A stretch of 64,000 nucleotides of DNA from Bacteroidales bacterium UBA1680 (GCA_002320605.1 DCKG01000037.1:475-64474), one strand, 5' to 3'. Shown: positions 1 through 9,393, numbered from the stretch's first letter. The notes: a model not told the origin generated them from the letters alone. Numbers and translations: made by a program.

Positions 1-7
1 TCCGCCG

Positions 8-23
8 GTCGCGTGAACGCGAC
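8..23. other. short perfect hairpin downstream of the bat operon
   Basis: A perfect 6-bp inverted repeat (GTCGCG / CGCGAC) with a 4-base loop lies about 20 bases past the stop of the last bat gene. No T-tract follows on either strand, so a role as an intrinsic terminator of the minus-strand operon is only a guess. Confidence 0.35.
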
Positions 24-45
24 TAATAAGAACAAAAATCTGCAT

Positions 46-2823
46 TTAAATTATTTCGAGGTCGGAGTCTTTGATCCAGCCTTGGCGCCCGTCGGCGAGA
101 GAGATGTTCTTCCAGCCGCCGACCTCATCGATGATTTGCACCTTGCTGCCCTCGTGAAGGATGAACAGACTCTTGCCTCCATCGTCCGAAGGAGAACTCT
201 TCACCGAAGTAACCGGAGCCATGATGATCGCACCGTCAGCTTTCGAGAAGTCGGACTTCTGCCAAGCTGAGAAACCAAGGCAGCACAGCGACAGGATGAG
301 GAAAAATATTCCTAGAAAGAAACCCCATTTCCTGCTGCCAGGCTTTGGCGCCATTATGAATATGACGACCATAACCAAGGTAAGAGCCAAGAATATGATG
401 AATAGCCAAGCCCAAGTGTTCGAAGTGAACATCCTGCTGACGTTCCGAGCGAAAGTCTTCAGAATGAACTCAGGCACTGGCTCAATCTTGTCCTGCACGA
501 AATTGCTCGTGAAATCCAGATTGTAGCGAGCATCCTTGCAGGAAGGATCCATTTTCAGAGCTCTCTCATAATTCAACACTGCACGAGGATAGTTCCCCTG
601 CTTGAAATAAGCATTGCCAAGATTATAGAACAGCTCTGGAGAGCTCTTGCCAGATGAGTAAATAGACTCCCAGCACGAAGCCGCCTGAGCGAACTTATTG
701 TCATTGAATGCCGTAACGCCCTCATTCCAGAGAACGGCAGCATCACCAGGAAGCGTGTCCACCACCGCAGAAGCAGTAGTATCTGGCACCACCGAGAATG
801 GTGCCTGCCTAGTAGACGCACTTGAATCCTGGACTGTGAGCGTCAGCGGAGAACCATCCGGTTTCTGCTGAGAATCGGATGGGGCAGCATTAAGCGAAGA
901 TAAACCAATGCCTAAGCACAGGAATATGCTGACTGCAGCCACAACGCCCTTTCCAGGACCCTTTTTACGACCCTTTAAGCTGGAATCGATTGAAGATATC
1001 ACATCCACGGCATCCTCAAAATGCCCTTTCATCTCCTTGCTTCCAGAATCAGGAGAATACCTGGCGAACTCGCAAGCATCCAGAAGGCCGATGAACTTGT
1101 CAGACTGCTCTGCGCTTACGCCACCCTTAACCAGCTCCGCTTTTATGTTATCCTTATTGATTTCCGACATATCCATGTTCAGTTTATCTGAAATGTAGCC
1201 CAGAAGAGCCTTGTGCAGTTCCTCGTAATAGGCAGAATAGAGATTCTTGTCAAGATATTCCTGAGCCTGCTTAAGCCTGCCCAACGCCATTTTCGTCGCC
1301 CTTCTGTTCTTAGCCCCAGCCACGTCAGCCTTCCTCTGAGCCATTTTTCTGCCACCAAGCACGAGTGCAAAAGCACCACCCAAAAGCAGCACCAAAACTA
1401 TCCAGAAGCCCGTAGACCCAAGGAAGAAACTTTTCTCGCTACGCAGCGAAGGCTTCTTAGTAGAAATGAACCTGATATCATTAGATATATTCTTAACTCC
1501 GCTACGTTCCACGCTCGGCATAGAAGATTGAGAGGCAGAAGGAGCATCGCCACCCTTGCCTTTAGCGACTTTAATATTCAAAGGCTCGGTATGCAAGGTG
1601 ACATATTTCCCAGCATTCACGTCATAATAGGAATATTCTATCGGCGGAATAGTGAAATCTCCGTGACTCCTAGGAATGAATGGAAACTCGAATGATTTGC
1701 TTCCCGACGTGCCGCCCGTGCTCTTATCCGTGTTCTCTGTAGTCTTCGTATCGTAAACCTCGAAATCAGGAGGGAAATTCACCTTCGGAGCCTCAAGCAG
1801 AGCCACATTGCCTCGTCCAGACACAGTTACAATCAGAGATGCGGCATCGTGAGTGCCGATATTGTCTGACGTGAGTCTTGCGGAAATGCCGAAATTACCC
1901 ACGCCGCCACCATAGGAAGCAGGCTGTCCGGAAGGCAGGGCGTTAACCCTAACCCTCAATGCTGGAGTGACAACTCTCTTACGAATAGTTCTGTAATCGT
2001 CTTGGAAGAAACTATCGAATATGCTGCCAGACGAGCCAGAATTAACTCTTACGTTCACTAGGCACACCAACTCAGCAGGATCGATGGTGATTGTGCCAGC
2101 CTGCTGAGGAATCAGCACGTAAGACCTGAGCACCGCAGTATTATAAATCTTATCGTCGTAACTCTCCCGCTTGAATTCGATATTGGTCGGCGAATATGTC
2201 TCTTGACTCCAGAATCCATTGAAAGTAGGGAATTTGGCATTTTCAAAACCAGCGATGTTAACTCTCTGGTAAAGTTTCAACGTTGCCGTGATCGGCTCGC
2301 CTACCACAGCCTCAGACTTGCTCAAGGACAGTTTCATGAAAAGGTCATTCCCCGAAATGTCTCCAGTCGTTGTCTGGCTATCCGCCCGCGAATTGCTTTG
2401 TCCGCTCGAAGATTGATTATTGGAGCCGCTAGAAGAGCCCTCGGAAACGACTTGAATAGAAACCGGAGCAGAATGAATGTCATTCCCCTTTATCTTTGCA
2501 GTAGCCGAAGGAATGTTTAAAGATCCCTTAGATTTAGGAATAAGAATATAGGTATACGTCGTCTGAGACGAAGAGCTTCTCTTGCCATTAATAATCTGAA
2601 CGCTTCTGGAAGTGCCTTTCTGAGGGCCCCAGACCAGCTGGAAATCGTTCCCCGGCGCCCATGAGAAATCAGTCGGTTCCTTCTCGCCCTCTATTATGAA
2701 AGTCACGTTGAACTGCTCGTCGACTGCGACGACGTCAGGTGCTTCCACCTTTATCTCATTCTGAGCAAAAGAAGCGAAAGCAACGGAAATGAATACTATT
2801 AATATGCTGAGAATTCTTTTCAT
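46..2823 (-). CDS. batD/batE: BatD-BatE fusion protein (aerotolerance operon)
   Basis: This 925-residue envelope protein joins two Bat proteins that are usually separate. The N-terminal part is BatD-like: a signal peptide (about 1-20), a long periplasmic beta-rich region, a membrane segment near residues 470-492 and a cytoplasmic helical domain to about 620. Around residues 625-645 comes a second signal-like stretch (GVVAAVSIFLCLGIGLSSL). It is followed by TPR repeats (about 700-765), two membrane segments and a C-terminal SH3-like domain, which is the architecture of BatE. The frame is open throughout. The old BatE signal peptide has probably become an internal membrane anchor, which keeps the TPR and SH3 parts outside the cytoplasm. 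It is the last gene of the minus-strand operon, 6 bases after batC. Bat proteins are linked to oxygen and stress tolerance and cell integrity in Bacteroides and Leptospira, but their biochemistry is not settled. Family assignment is firm; the molecular role is not. Confidence 0.88.
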   Translation of the reverse strand: MKRILSILIVFISVAFASFAQNEIKVEAPDVVAVDEQFNVTFIIEGEKEPTDFSWAPGNDFQLVWGPQKGTSRSVQIINGKRSSSSQTTYTYILIPKSKGSLNIPSATAKIKGNDIHSAPVSIQVVSEGSSSGSNNQSSSGQSNSRADSQTTTGDISGNDLFMKLSLSKSEAVVGEPITATLKLYQRVNIAGFENAKFPTFNGFWSQETYSPTNIEFKRESYDDKIYNTAVLRSYVLIPQQAGTITIDPAELVCLVNVRVNSGSSGSIFDSFFQDDYRTIRKRVVTPALRVRVNALPSGQPASYGGGVGNFGISARLTSDNIGTHDAASLIVTVSGRGNVALLEAPKVNFPPDFEVYDTKTTENTDKSTGGTSGSKSFEFPFIPRSHGDFTIPPIEYSYYDVNAGKYVTLHTEPLNIKVAKGKGGDAPSASQSSMPSVERSGVKNISNDIRFISTKKPSLRSEKSFFLGSTGFWIVLVLLLGGAFALVLGGRKMAQRKADVAGAKNRRATKMALGRLKQAQEYLDKNLYSAYYEELHKALLGYISDKLNMDMSEINKDNIKAELVKGGVSAEQSDKFIGLLDACEFARYSPDSGSKEMKGHFEDAVDVISSIDSSLKGRKKGPGKGVVAAVSIFLCLGIGLSSLNAAPSDSQQKPDGSPLTLTVQDSSASTRQAPFSVVPDTTASAVVDTLPGDAAVLWNEGVTAFNDNKFAQAASCWESIYSSGKSSPELFYNLGNAYFKQGNYPRAVLNYERALKMDPSCKDARYNLDFTSNFVQDKIEPVPEFILKTFARNVSRMFTSNTWAWLFIIFLALTLVMVVIFIMAPKPGSRKWGFFLGIFFLILSLCCLGFSAWQKSDFSKADGAIIMAPVTSVKSSPSDDGGKSLFILHEGSKVQIIDEVGGWKNISLADGRQGWIKDSDLEII

Positions 2824-2829
2824 AGACTT

Positions 2830-3600
2830 CTACCAATTCTTTTCCTTCTGTTTAGATTTAAGCAATGCGGCTTTTTCTTTATTGACCTTGTCCTGGGTCT
2901 CCTTTTCCTTCGCCTGAATGGCGCTTAGCATCTGCTGAGCCTGCTGAGGAGAAATTTTGCCCTGCCCTTGCTGGCCATGCGGCTCATTCTGCTGGTTCTG
3001 ATTCTGGTTCTGCTGGTTCTGATTCTGGTTCTGCCGGTCCTGATTCTGGTTCTGCCGGTCCTGATTCTGGTTCTGATCCTGCTGGTTCTGGTCCTGATTC
3101 TGATTCTGGTTCTGATCCTGATTCTGGTTGTTCTTATCATTTCCGCCGCCACCACCGCCCTGATTCTTCAGCATCAGCTTAGCATAAATGTAATTCTCCT
3201 TTGCATCCATGTCTCCAGGATTCCTCAGCAAAGACTGCTTATAAGCATCCACGGCAGCCTGCCAATCCTTTTTCTGGCAAGCCACGTTACCCAGATTATA
3301 ATAATAATCTGAAGCGTACGGGCTCATTGGAGCGATGCCCTTTGCCTTCTCCAGAGTCTTCCCAGCCTCCTCGAAATTATCCTGCCTGTAAAGCGAGTTC
3401 GCCAAGTTATATGAAGCGGCGAAAGACGAAGAATCCTTTACCAGAGCCTTCCTATAATCTATCTCAGCTCTGGTGAAATTCTCCTTGCGAAACTGCCTGT
3501 TGCCAGAGCGGACTTCTCTCCTGTCGGTTTGGGCAGAAGCAGAAAAACTCGCCAGCAATAGTGCAGAAGCCAATATGATATATTCAATTATCTTACGCAT
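2830..3600 (-). CDS. batC: BatC, TPR protein with Gln/Asn-rich tail
   Basis: A secreted or membrane-attached protein of 256 residues counted from the ATG at 3600. It has an N-terminal signal peptide (IIEYIILASALLLASFSASA), about three TPR repeats (roughly residues 25-140), a poly-Gly spacer, a stretch of about 60 residues made almost only of Gln, Asn and Asp, and a charged C-terminus. The start ATG at 3600 overlaps the batB stop in the sequence ATGCGTAA. An ATG at 3609 and a TTG at 3612 are also in frame, but the 3600 start places the signal peptide best. It sits between batB and the batD-batE fusion and probably acts as a scaffold in the same envelope complex. The low-complexity tail is encoded by repetitive DNA and may vary in length between strains. 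Confidence 0.87.
   Translation of the reverse strand: MRKIIEYIILASALLLASFSASAQTDRREVRSGNRQFRKENFTRAEIDYRKALVKDSSSFAASYNLANSLYRQDNFEEAGKTLEKAKGIAPMSPYASDYYYNLGNVACQKKDWQAAVDAYKQSLLRNPGDMDAKENYIYAKLMLKNQGGGGGGNDKNNQNQDQNQNQNQDQNQQDQNQNQDRQNQNQDRQNQNQNQQNQNQNQQNEPHGQQGQGKISPQQAQQMLSAIQAKEKETQDKVNKEKAALLKSKQKEKNW
2989..3131. repeat. Gln/Asn-coding tandem repeat inside batC
   Basis: Short imperfect repeats of the type TTCTGATTCTGG (plus strand), with variants containing CCGG and CTGC, run through this part of batC and encode QNQNQD/QNQDRQ-type residues. The repeat is coding, in frame and purine/pyrimidine-biased. Nothing about it resembles a CRISPR (no unique spacers). Confidence 0.8.
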
Positions 3601-4609
3601 TTTTCCCATCAAACAAATGTCTCTTCGATTTTCTCTCTCCCACTAGCATTTCCAGCACGAAGAATAGCAAAGCAAGACCGAAGAAGTACATGAACTGCTC
3701 GTCATATTCCTCGAATACGACAGAGTTGAATTTCTCGTCTTGCATTTTCTTAATATCGTCTATTATAGGCGTCAGACCGAACTCGTCGTTGCCGGCACGC
3801 ACATATTTCCCGTTCCCAGCATTCGCTATGTCTTTCAGCCCTTGCTCATCAAGCTTAGTCACCACTATCTTCCCATCCTTGTCCTTCATCAGCCCTCCAT
3901 CTTTCATTGGGATAGGCTCTCCCTCAGTGGAACCAACGCCAATTGCATAAACTTTAATGCCATTCTCTGCGGCCTTCTTAGCAGCAGCAATGGCATCGCC
4001 CTCGTGGTTTTCCCCATCTGAGATGACGATTATCGCCCTGCTGTTGTCGCTCTCGCTGCTGAAACTGCTTGCCGCAGTCTCAATTGCTTCCCCTATCGCG
4101 GTGCCTTGAACAGGAATAGACTCCGTGGAAATGGAATTCAGGAACATCTTGGCGCTTACGTAATCTGTCGTGATAGGCAGCTGCACGAAAGAACTTCCAG
4201 CGAAAATGATCAAGCCGATCCTGTCCCCGCTCAGTTTGTCAGTGATTCTCGAAATAGAGAGTTTTGCCCGTTCCAGCCTATTCGGTGAATAGTCCTTGGC
4301 AAGCATTGAATTAGAGACATCCAGAGCAATCATTATTTCAGCACCCTGAGATTTATGCTCCTTGAGCTTGGCACCTATCTGCGGCCTGGAAAGCCCGATG
4401 ACGAAGAAGAAGAACGCCAGAGAATACAGCACGCACCTTACCCAGGACTTTGCCTTCGACCAAGATGGCATCAGCTCCTTCACGAGAGCTTCATCACCAA
4501 ACTTGCGGATACGCCTCTTGCGAACCGCCATTCTCACGATCTGGAACACGAAGAAAAGCGGGATCAGCAGCAGAAGCCACAGGAATTGATAATTTGCGAA
4601 TATGATCAC
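3593..4609 (-). CDS. batB: BatB, membrane-anchored von Willebrand A protein
   Basis: A 338-residue inner-membrane protein. Two membrane segments near the N-terminus (about 8-26 and 58-73) precede a von Willebrand factor A domain with a complete MIDAS metal site, D97-V-S-N-S101, plus TDY and SDGE motifs. A final membrane helix lies near residue 310-325. The start is a GTG that overlaps the batA stop (GTGA), so the two genes are probably translationally coupled. BatA and BatB are paralogues lying side by side, and MIDAS domains usually bind a protein partner through a metal ion. Family knowledge places it in a complex with the MoxR ATPase of the same operon. The exact function is not known. Confidence 0.92.
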   Translation of the reverse strand: MIIFANYQFLWLLLLIPLFFVFQIVRMAVRKRRIRKFGDEALVKELMPSWSKAKSWVRCVLYSLAFFFFVIGLSRPQIGAKLKEHKSQGAEIMIALDVSNSMLAKDYSPNRLERAKLSISRITDKLSGDRIGLIIFAGSSFVQLPITTDYVSAKMFLNSISTESIPVQGTAIGEAIETAASSFSSESDNSRAIIVISDGENHEGDAIAAAKKAAENGIKVYAIGVGSTEGEPIPMKDGGLMKDKDGKIVVTKLDEQGLKDIANAGNGKYVRAGNDEFGLTPIIDDIKKMQDEKFNSVVFEEYDEQFMYFFGLALLFFVLEMLVGERKSKRHLFDGKNA

Positions 4610-5592
4610 GGCAGCCTCCTGATTACAAAGACGTTCAACAAAAGCTCGAGCATAAGGCAGATGAGGGCGGCGACTGCATAGCCCAAGAACAGTTCTTTAT
4701 ACACAGGGAAACTGTCAATCGTGGTGCGAGTCTTCTCCATCTTGCCTATCTCTGAATATATTTCAGCGAGTTTGGTGTTATCGGTAGCCCTGAAATACCT
4801 CCCGCCAGTTTCATTTGCGATATTGGTGAGCAACTGCTCATCAATTTCCACCTTAACTTTCTGAATGTCGACGCCCCATGGTGTCATCACAGGATAAGGA
4901 GCCTCTCCGTTCGCCCCAACGCCTATGGCATAAACCCTTATGCCGTAGGTTTTCGCGATGTCAGCGGCAGTCTCTGGAGCTATTTCTCCGCTGTTATTCA
5001 CGCCATCGGTCAGCAAAATTATCACGCGGCTTTTCGCGTCGGAATCTTTCAGCCTTGCGACAGCCGTCGCCAGGCCATTACCGATTGCAGTCCCATCCTC
5101 GAGAAGATTCGTGCTGACTTCTTTCATCAGGTTAATCAAAGTAGCCCTGTCAGTAGTGAGCGGACACTGGGTGTAGCTTTCGCCTGCGAACACAACTATT
5201 CCCATTCGGTCTGAAGGCCTCTGGGCGATGAACTCGATGGCGATATCCTTGGCGGCTGAGATTCTGTCTGGAGTGAAATCCCTCGCTAGCATACTCGTAG
5301 ACACATCCGTGGTGAGCATTATGTCTATGCCCTCGGACTGCACCTTGTCCAATTTCGTGGATGAACGAGGCCGAGCGATAGCGATGATTATCAGAGACAA
5401 AGCAGCAATCCTTAAAACGAACGGTATATGCCTGATGATATTAAGAACTGTGTTCTTTTCCAGCTTCCATGGAAAGGCATTCGAGACTCGCAGATGCGGG
5501 CTCCCGCCCTTGAGCTCCATGTAAACGTAATGAACGATCAGCAGGAGAGGAAGGACAAGCAGCCAGAGCAATGCAGGATATTCAAAGTACAT
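4606..5592 (-). CDS. batA: BatA, membrane-anchored von Willebrand A protein
   Basis: A 328-residue paralogue of the following gene. It has membrane helices near residues 5-23 and 57-73, a von Willebrand A domain with MIDAS motif D96-V-S-T-S100 and a TDGVNNSG loop, and a C-terminal membrane helix close to the end. The ATG at 5592 lies inside the 3' end of the upstream BatD-like gene (11-base overlap) and the stop overlaps the batB GTG. The gene order MoxR, DUF58, BatD-like, BatA, BatB, BatC, BatD/E is the standard Bacteroidota aerotolerance operon. BatA probably works with BatB and the MoxR ATPase at the inner membrane. Confidence 0.92.
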   Translation of the reverse strand: MYFEYPALLWLLVLPLLLIVHYVYMELKGGSPHLRVSNAFPWKLEKNTVLNIIRHIPFVLRIAALSLIIIAIARPRSSTKLDKVQSEGIDIMLTTDVSTSMLARDFTPDRISAAKDIAIEFIAQRPSDRMGIVVFAGESYTQCPLTTDRATLINLMKEVSTNLLEDGTAIGNGLATAVARLKDSDAKSRVIILLTDGVNNSGEIAPETAADIAKTYGIRVYAIGVGANGEAPYPVMTPWGVDIQKVKVEIDEQLLTNIANETGGRYFRATDNTKLAEIYSEIGKMEKTRTTIDSFPVYKELFLGYAVAALICLMLELLLNVFVIRRLP

Positions 5593-6670
5593 TGTTCACC
5601 CCTCCTTTCTCCTTATTCTCGTCCCCCTTGGCAGCCTTTTCCTCCTTAGCTTTAGATTCTTCATCCAGCTGTTCCTGATAAGTTGTGGTGACGAACCTTA
5701 CTGCAAGTGGCAGTGCCTTTGAATTTTCATCGTCAGAGGCCATAGCCTTTGCGAATTTCACGTAGTCGGCAGTCTCAAAAAGATTTTTCATCTCTGACTG
5801 CAAGTCGGCAGGGATGTCAGTAGACTTCAAATCCCGGAACAGTTCGCCAGAGGTCATCTCCATGGCATCTATGCTGTAACGAGAGGAAATATATTCACGA
5901 AGAGCATCAGTAATGCCCGAATAGAATATTTTCTGCTTTTCAGGTACCCAATACTGATCTCCCCTGTAATGGTCGAGCTTTCTAAGGGCAATCACGTGAG
6001 CCGGCTCCTTGATCGCAGGCTTCTCCGACTCTTTCTTCTTCCTAGAAAGAAGAGCCCATATTAATATTCCGATGATCGCAATGCCCCATATTCCTAAAAT
6101 ATAAGGCAATATCTCGGCAAACGTCAGTGGGTATTTTATCTGTCCCTTTATGTCGTGGATTTTATAAGTGGTGGTGTCCACTGGCATTGTCTTCACGTCT
6201 ATGGTCTGAGGAGCAAAGATCAGCGTGTCGATTCTATCGGAACCTGTAACTGTCCTCACGACGGAGAGTGGAAGAAGCTCATGTTTTCCCTCTTCGAAAG
6301 ATGTGATTATCATGGACACATCGATGTCGAATGCCTTTTTCTCGTTCTTCCCACCGTAAACTCTCACGGTGTCGGCCAGCCAAGGGCTCAGCACCTCAAC
6401 GCTGTCCATGAAACCCTTGGAGAAATCAGGAAGAGCCAGCTGAGTGCCCTCAGCAACTTTTTTCATGTGGAAACCGTACCTGAGCTGATCCGCTATGAGT
6501 ATGGAATCCCTTTTCTGAAGCGGTTCCAGGAAAGAATCCTCCGAACGAATGACCATTCCCTTCGACTTCGGAGCACCCATCGCAGCCACTGAATCAGGAG
6601 CCTGCCCCTGAGCGAAAAGCCCAAAGGCAGAAAACAAAATGATGAATATTACGACTGCTGATTTCTTCAT
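5582..6670 (-). CDS. BatD-like single-pass membrane protein of the bat operon
   Basis: This 362-residue protein starts with a signal peptide ending AFGLFAQGQA. A periplasmic region follows (about 22-185), then one strong membrane helix (ILPYILGIWGIAIIGILIWA) and a cytoplasmic helical domain (about 225-335) that resembles the cytoplasmic part of BatD. The tail is a Lys/Glu-rich coiled coil. Proteins of this kind commonly stand between the DUF58 and batA genes in Bacteroidota and are often left as hypothetical or DUF4381-like. It has no visible catalytic motif. Its position and shared architecture suggest a second BatD-type scaffold that links periplasm and cytoplasm. The name is deliberately loose. 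Confidence 0.75.
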   Translation of the reverse strand: MKKSAVVIFIILFSAFGLFAQGQAPDSVAAMGAPKSKGMVIRSEDSFLEPLQKRDSILIADQLRYGFHMKKVAEGTQLALPDFSKGFMDSVEVLSPWLADTVRVYGGKNEKKAFDIDVSMIITSFEEGKHELLPLSVVRTVTGSDRIDTLIFAPQTIDVKTMPVDTTTYKIHDIKGQIKYPLTFAEILPYILGIWGIAIIGILIWALLSRKKKESEKPAIKEPAHVIALRKLDHYRGDQYWVPEKQKIFYSGITDALREYISSRYSIDAMEMTSGELFRDLKSTDIPADLQSEMKNLFETADYVKFAKAMASDDENSKALPLAVRFVTTTYQEQLDEESKAKEEKAAKGDENKEKGGVNNVL

Positions 6671-6672
6671 TT

Positions 6673-7566
6673 CTACCTCCTCCCGAAAAACGTCATCAAC
6701 CCTTTCACATAGTCCTGATCCGTAGCTATGTCCACGGAGTCTATCTGATACTTATTGAACAGCTTTTTTTCTCTCTCATCGACCGTTTGGAACCATTTCG
6801 AAAAACCGACCCTCACTCTCCGGCTGGAAGTGTTCACGAGCGCAGACTCTCCGGTCTCGGAATCCTTTATATTGACTATGCCCATTGAAGGAATAGTCTG
6901 CTCCCTAGGGTCGTGGACCTTTATTACCGACAAGTCGTGCCTATTCCTCGCAATCTTCAGCGCCTCCTCATAACGAGGAGTTCCGTTCCTGTCCACGTCC
7001 AGCATGTCAGAAAGCACGAAAGCAGTGCATTTCTTCTTGATTCCGTTAGTCAGGAAACGCAGAGCCTCGCTTATGTCGGTGCCGTTCGACTCTGGCTTCA
7101 GCTCGATTATTTCCCTGATTATGTGCAGCAGATGGCTTCGTCCTTTCTTTGGCGGAATAAACTCCTCGATCTTGTCGCTGAAGAACAATGCACCCACTTT
7201 ATCGTTATTGATTATGGCAGAAAAACTAAGCACCGCGGCGATTTCAGCTATCATGTCTTTTTTCGTCCTCTCCGCCGTTCCGAACAATCCGGAACGGCTC
7301 ATGTCGATCAGCAGGACCACGGTCATCTCCCTTTCCTCTTCGTAGACCTTGACGTAAGGAGACCTCAGGCGGGCGGTCACGTTCCAGTCCATGGAACGAG
7401 GATCGTCGCCGTACTGGTACTCGCGAACTTCGCTGAAAGCCATTCCACGACCTTTGAAGGCGCTATGGTACTCGCCAGCAAAGATCTGGTGCGACAGAGC
7501 CCTGGTACGGATCTCTATCTTCCTGACTTTACGTAATAGATCATTAGCTGAGGAATTCTCTGGCAT
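6673..7566 (-). CDS. DUF58 family protein with von Willebrand A-like domain
   Basis: A soluble 297-residue protein. The N-terminal half carries the DUF58 signature GRGMAFSEVREYQYGDD followed by RSMDWNVTARL. A von Willebrand A-like fold with a MIDAS-type D-M-S-R-S motif follows. There is no signal peptide or membrane segment, unlike BatA and BatB. DUF58 proteins are almost always coded next to a MoxR ATPase and are thought to be its adaptor or substrate. Here the gene lies directly between moxR (6 bases upstream) and the BatD-like gene (2 bases downstream). Confidence 0.9.
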   Translation of the reverse strand: MPENSSANDLLRKVRKIEIRTRALSHQIFAGEYHSAFKGRGMAFSEVREYQYGDDPRSMDWNVTARLRSPYVKVYEEEREMTVVLLIDMSRSGLFGTAERTKKDMIAEIAAVLSFSAIINNDKVGALFFSDKIEEFIPPKKGRSHLLHIIREIIELKPESNGTDISEALRFLTNGIKKKCTAFVLSDMLDVDRNGTPRYEEALKIARNRHDLSVIKVHDPREQTIPSMGIVNIKDSETGESALVNTSSRRVRVGFSKWFQTVDEREKKLFNKYQIDSVDIATDQDYVKGLMTFFGRR

Positions 7567-7572
7567 ATTCGT

Positions 7573-8565
7573 TTACGGCACTATCACCGCGTTTATGACT
7601 TTCGCTATGATGTCTTCCGTAGTCACATTCTCTGCCTCTGCCTCGTAGGTCAGGCCGATCCTGTGACGAAGAACCTCGTTGCAGACAGCCCTGACGTCTT
7701 CCGGAATCACATAACCCCTTCTCTTAATGAATGCATATGCCTTAGCGGCCCTTGCCAGAGAAATACTGGCACGCGGAGAGCAGCCGAAGGAAATAAGGTC
7801 CTTAAGGTCTCCCAAGCCATAATCCTGAGGCGTCCTGGTCGCATAAATTATGTCGACTATGTATCTTTCTATTTTCTCATCCATATAAACTTCCCTCACC
7901 ACATTACGAGCCTTGATGATGTCCTCTGGCTTCACGACCGGATTCGCATGAGGGAATTCGCCGGCGTTATTCATCCTGATGATTTCCTTCTCTTCCTCCT
8001 TATTAGGGTAGCCGACGACGACCTTCAGCATGAAACGATCGACCTGAGCCTCCGGCAGCGGGTATGTGCCTTCCTGCTCGATAGGGTTCTGGGTAGCCAT
8101 AACGAGGAAAGGCTCGGGGAGCTTGAATGTCTGGTCGCCAATCGTCACCTGCCTCTCCTGCATTGCCTCGAGAAGGGCACTCTGCACCTTCGCCGGGCTT
8201 CTGTTGATTTCATCAGCCAGCACGAAATTGGCGAACACCGGCCCCTTATGCACTTCGAAGCTTTCATTCTTCTGGGAATATATCATGGTGCCTATCAAAT
8301 CCGCAGGCAGCAGATCCGGAGTGAACTGAATCCGGCTGAATTTAGCATCTATGGCCTGAGACAATGTGCTGATCGCCAATGTTTTCGCTAGTCCAGGGAC
8401 ACCTTCGAGCAGGATGTGCCCGTTAGCCAGCAATCCGATCAGCAGATTTTCCACGAGAGCTTTTTGCCCGACGATCACCTTGCCCATTTCCATGGTCAGC
8501 ATGTCGACGAAAGCGCTCTCCTGCTGAATCCTGTCGTTCAGTTCTTTGATGTTAACGCTTTCCAT
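7573..8565 (-). CDS. MoxR family AAA+ ATPase
   Basis: A 330-residue AAA+ ATPase of the MoxR class. Visible motifs are a Walker A variant GVPGLAKT, a Walker B followed by EINR (ADEINRSP), the sensor-1 region ATQNPIEQEGTYPLPEAQ with an arginine finger nearby, and a C-terminal lid domain with GCSPRAS. MoxR proteins act as chaperone-like ATPases on von Willebrand A partner proteins, which are coded just downstream. As first gene of the minus-strand run it is divergent from truA with only 46 bases between the two start codons, so its promoter must lie in that gap. Confidence 0.94.
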   Translation of the reverse strand: MESVNIKELNDRIQQESAFVDMLTMEMGKVIVGQKALVENLLIGLLANGHILLEGVPGLAKTLAISTLSQAIDAKFSRIQFTPDLLPADLIGTMIYSQKNESFEVHKGPVFANFVLADEINRSPAKVQSALLEAMQERQVTIGDQTFKLPEPFLVMATQNPIEQEGTYPLPEAQVDRFMLKVVVGYPNKEEEKEIIRMNNAGEFPHANPVVKPEDIIKARNVVREVYMDEKIERYIVDIIYATRTPQDYGLGDLKDLISFGCSPRASISLARAAKAYAFIKRRGYVIPEDVRAVCNEVLRHRIGLTYEAEAENVTTEDIIAKVINAVIVP

Positions 8566-8581
8566 ATATCATAAATTTTAA

Positions 8582-8589
8582 TATTTTTG
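8582..8589 (+). promoter_or_regulatory. TAnnTTTG (-7) promoter box for truA
   Basis: TATTTTTG stands 22 bases before the truA ATG, in the 46-base divergent gap. It matches the Bacteroidota sigma-70 -7 consensus TAnnTTTG. No clear -33 TTTG is visible at the usual 19-21 base spacing. Confidence 0.6.
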
Positions 8590-8611
8590 CAATTGCATAA
8601 TCTTCATTTCA

Positions 8612-9382
8612 ATGCGCTACAAGGTCATTCTATCTTACGATGGCTCTTCTTTCGCCGGCTGGCAGGTCCAGCCAGGCACGCCAACCATCCAAGAGTGCCT
8701 GCAAAAATCCTTATCGACACTCTTGAACGAAAGCATAATCGTCACCGGAGCTGGCAGGACTGACGCGAAAGTGAACGCCATCATGTACGTGGCTCATTTC
8801 GACAGCCTTTCCGACAACCTTGACGCAGGTCTCTTAGCCTACAAATTAAATGCCATATTACCGCAAGAAATCAAGGTTCACAGCGTCTCAGAGGCCGATT
8901 CCGGATTCCATGCAAGGTTCGACGCAGTGGAACGGGAATACACGTATTTCCTGCATAGGAAGAAAGATCCCTTCATCAGAAAGTACTCATGGTTCTGCGG
9001 CTATGAGCTGGATGTCGGAAAAATGAATGAGGCCGCCTCGAAACTTCTCGGCAGGCACGATTTCAAATGCTTCCAGAAGATAGGCTCGGACAACAAGACT
9101 TCTATCTGCACGGTGACGAAGGCCGTATGGGAAAGCTATTCTCCAAGCCACGTCAGGATAATGGGCTACCCTGCCGAGGATGGCGACTATCTGATGTTCA
9201 CGATCAAGGCCGACAGATTCTTAAGGAATATGGTGCGGGCCGTGGTCGGGACGCTGATTGACGTAGGTCGCGGCAAACAGGATGCGCAATGGATTGACGA
9301 GCTTCTGCAAGGTGGGACTCGCTCCGATGCTGGAGAATCCGTCCCGGGCCACGCTCTTTTTCTGCGCGGAATAAAATATTAA
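8612..9382 (+). CDS. truA: tRNA pseudouridine synthase A
   Basis: TruA converts uridines 38-40 of the tRNA anticodon arm to pseudouridine. The 256-residue protein has the expected length. It carries the catalytic aspartate D51 in the motif TGAGRTDAKV, the YDG-SSFAGWQ start and the C-terminal FLRNMVRAVVGTL segment of the family. The first ATG is used. It is divergent from moxR and is a stand-alone gene, with a promoter-like box before the following exbB gene. Confidence 0.95.
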   Translation: MRYKVILSYDGSSFAGWQVQPGTPTIQECLQKSLSTLLNESIIVTGAGRTDAKVNAIMYVAHFDSLSDNLDAGLLAYKLNAILPQEIKVHSVSEADSGFHARFDAVEREYTYFLHRKKDPFIRKYSWFCGYELDVGKMNEAASKLLGRHDFKCFQKIGSDNKTSICTVTKAVWESYSPSHVRIMGYPAEDGDYLMFTIKADRFLRNMVRAVVGTLIDVGRGKQDAQWIDELLQGGTRSDAGESVPGHALFLRGIKY

Positions 9383-9393
9383 TAAAAATTTCG

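Noticed and set aside
2989..3131. Regular repeats suggestive of a CRISPR array
   Set aside because: Repeats are contiguous, short, imperfect and in the coding frame of batC; no spacers and no cas genes.
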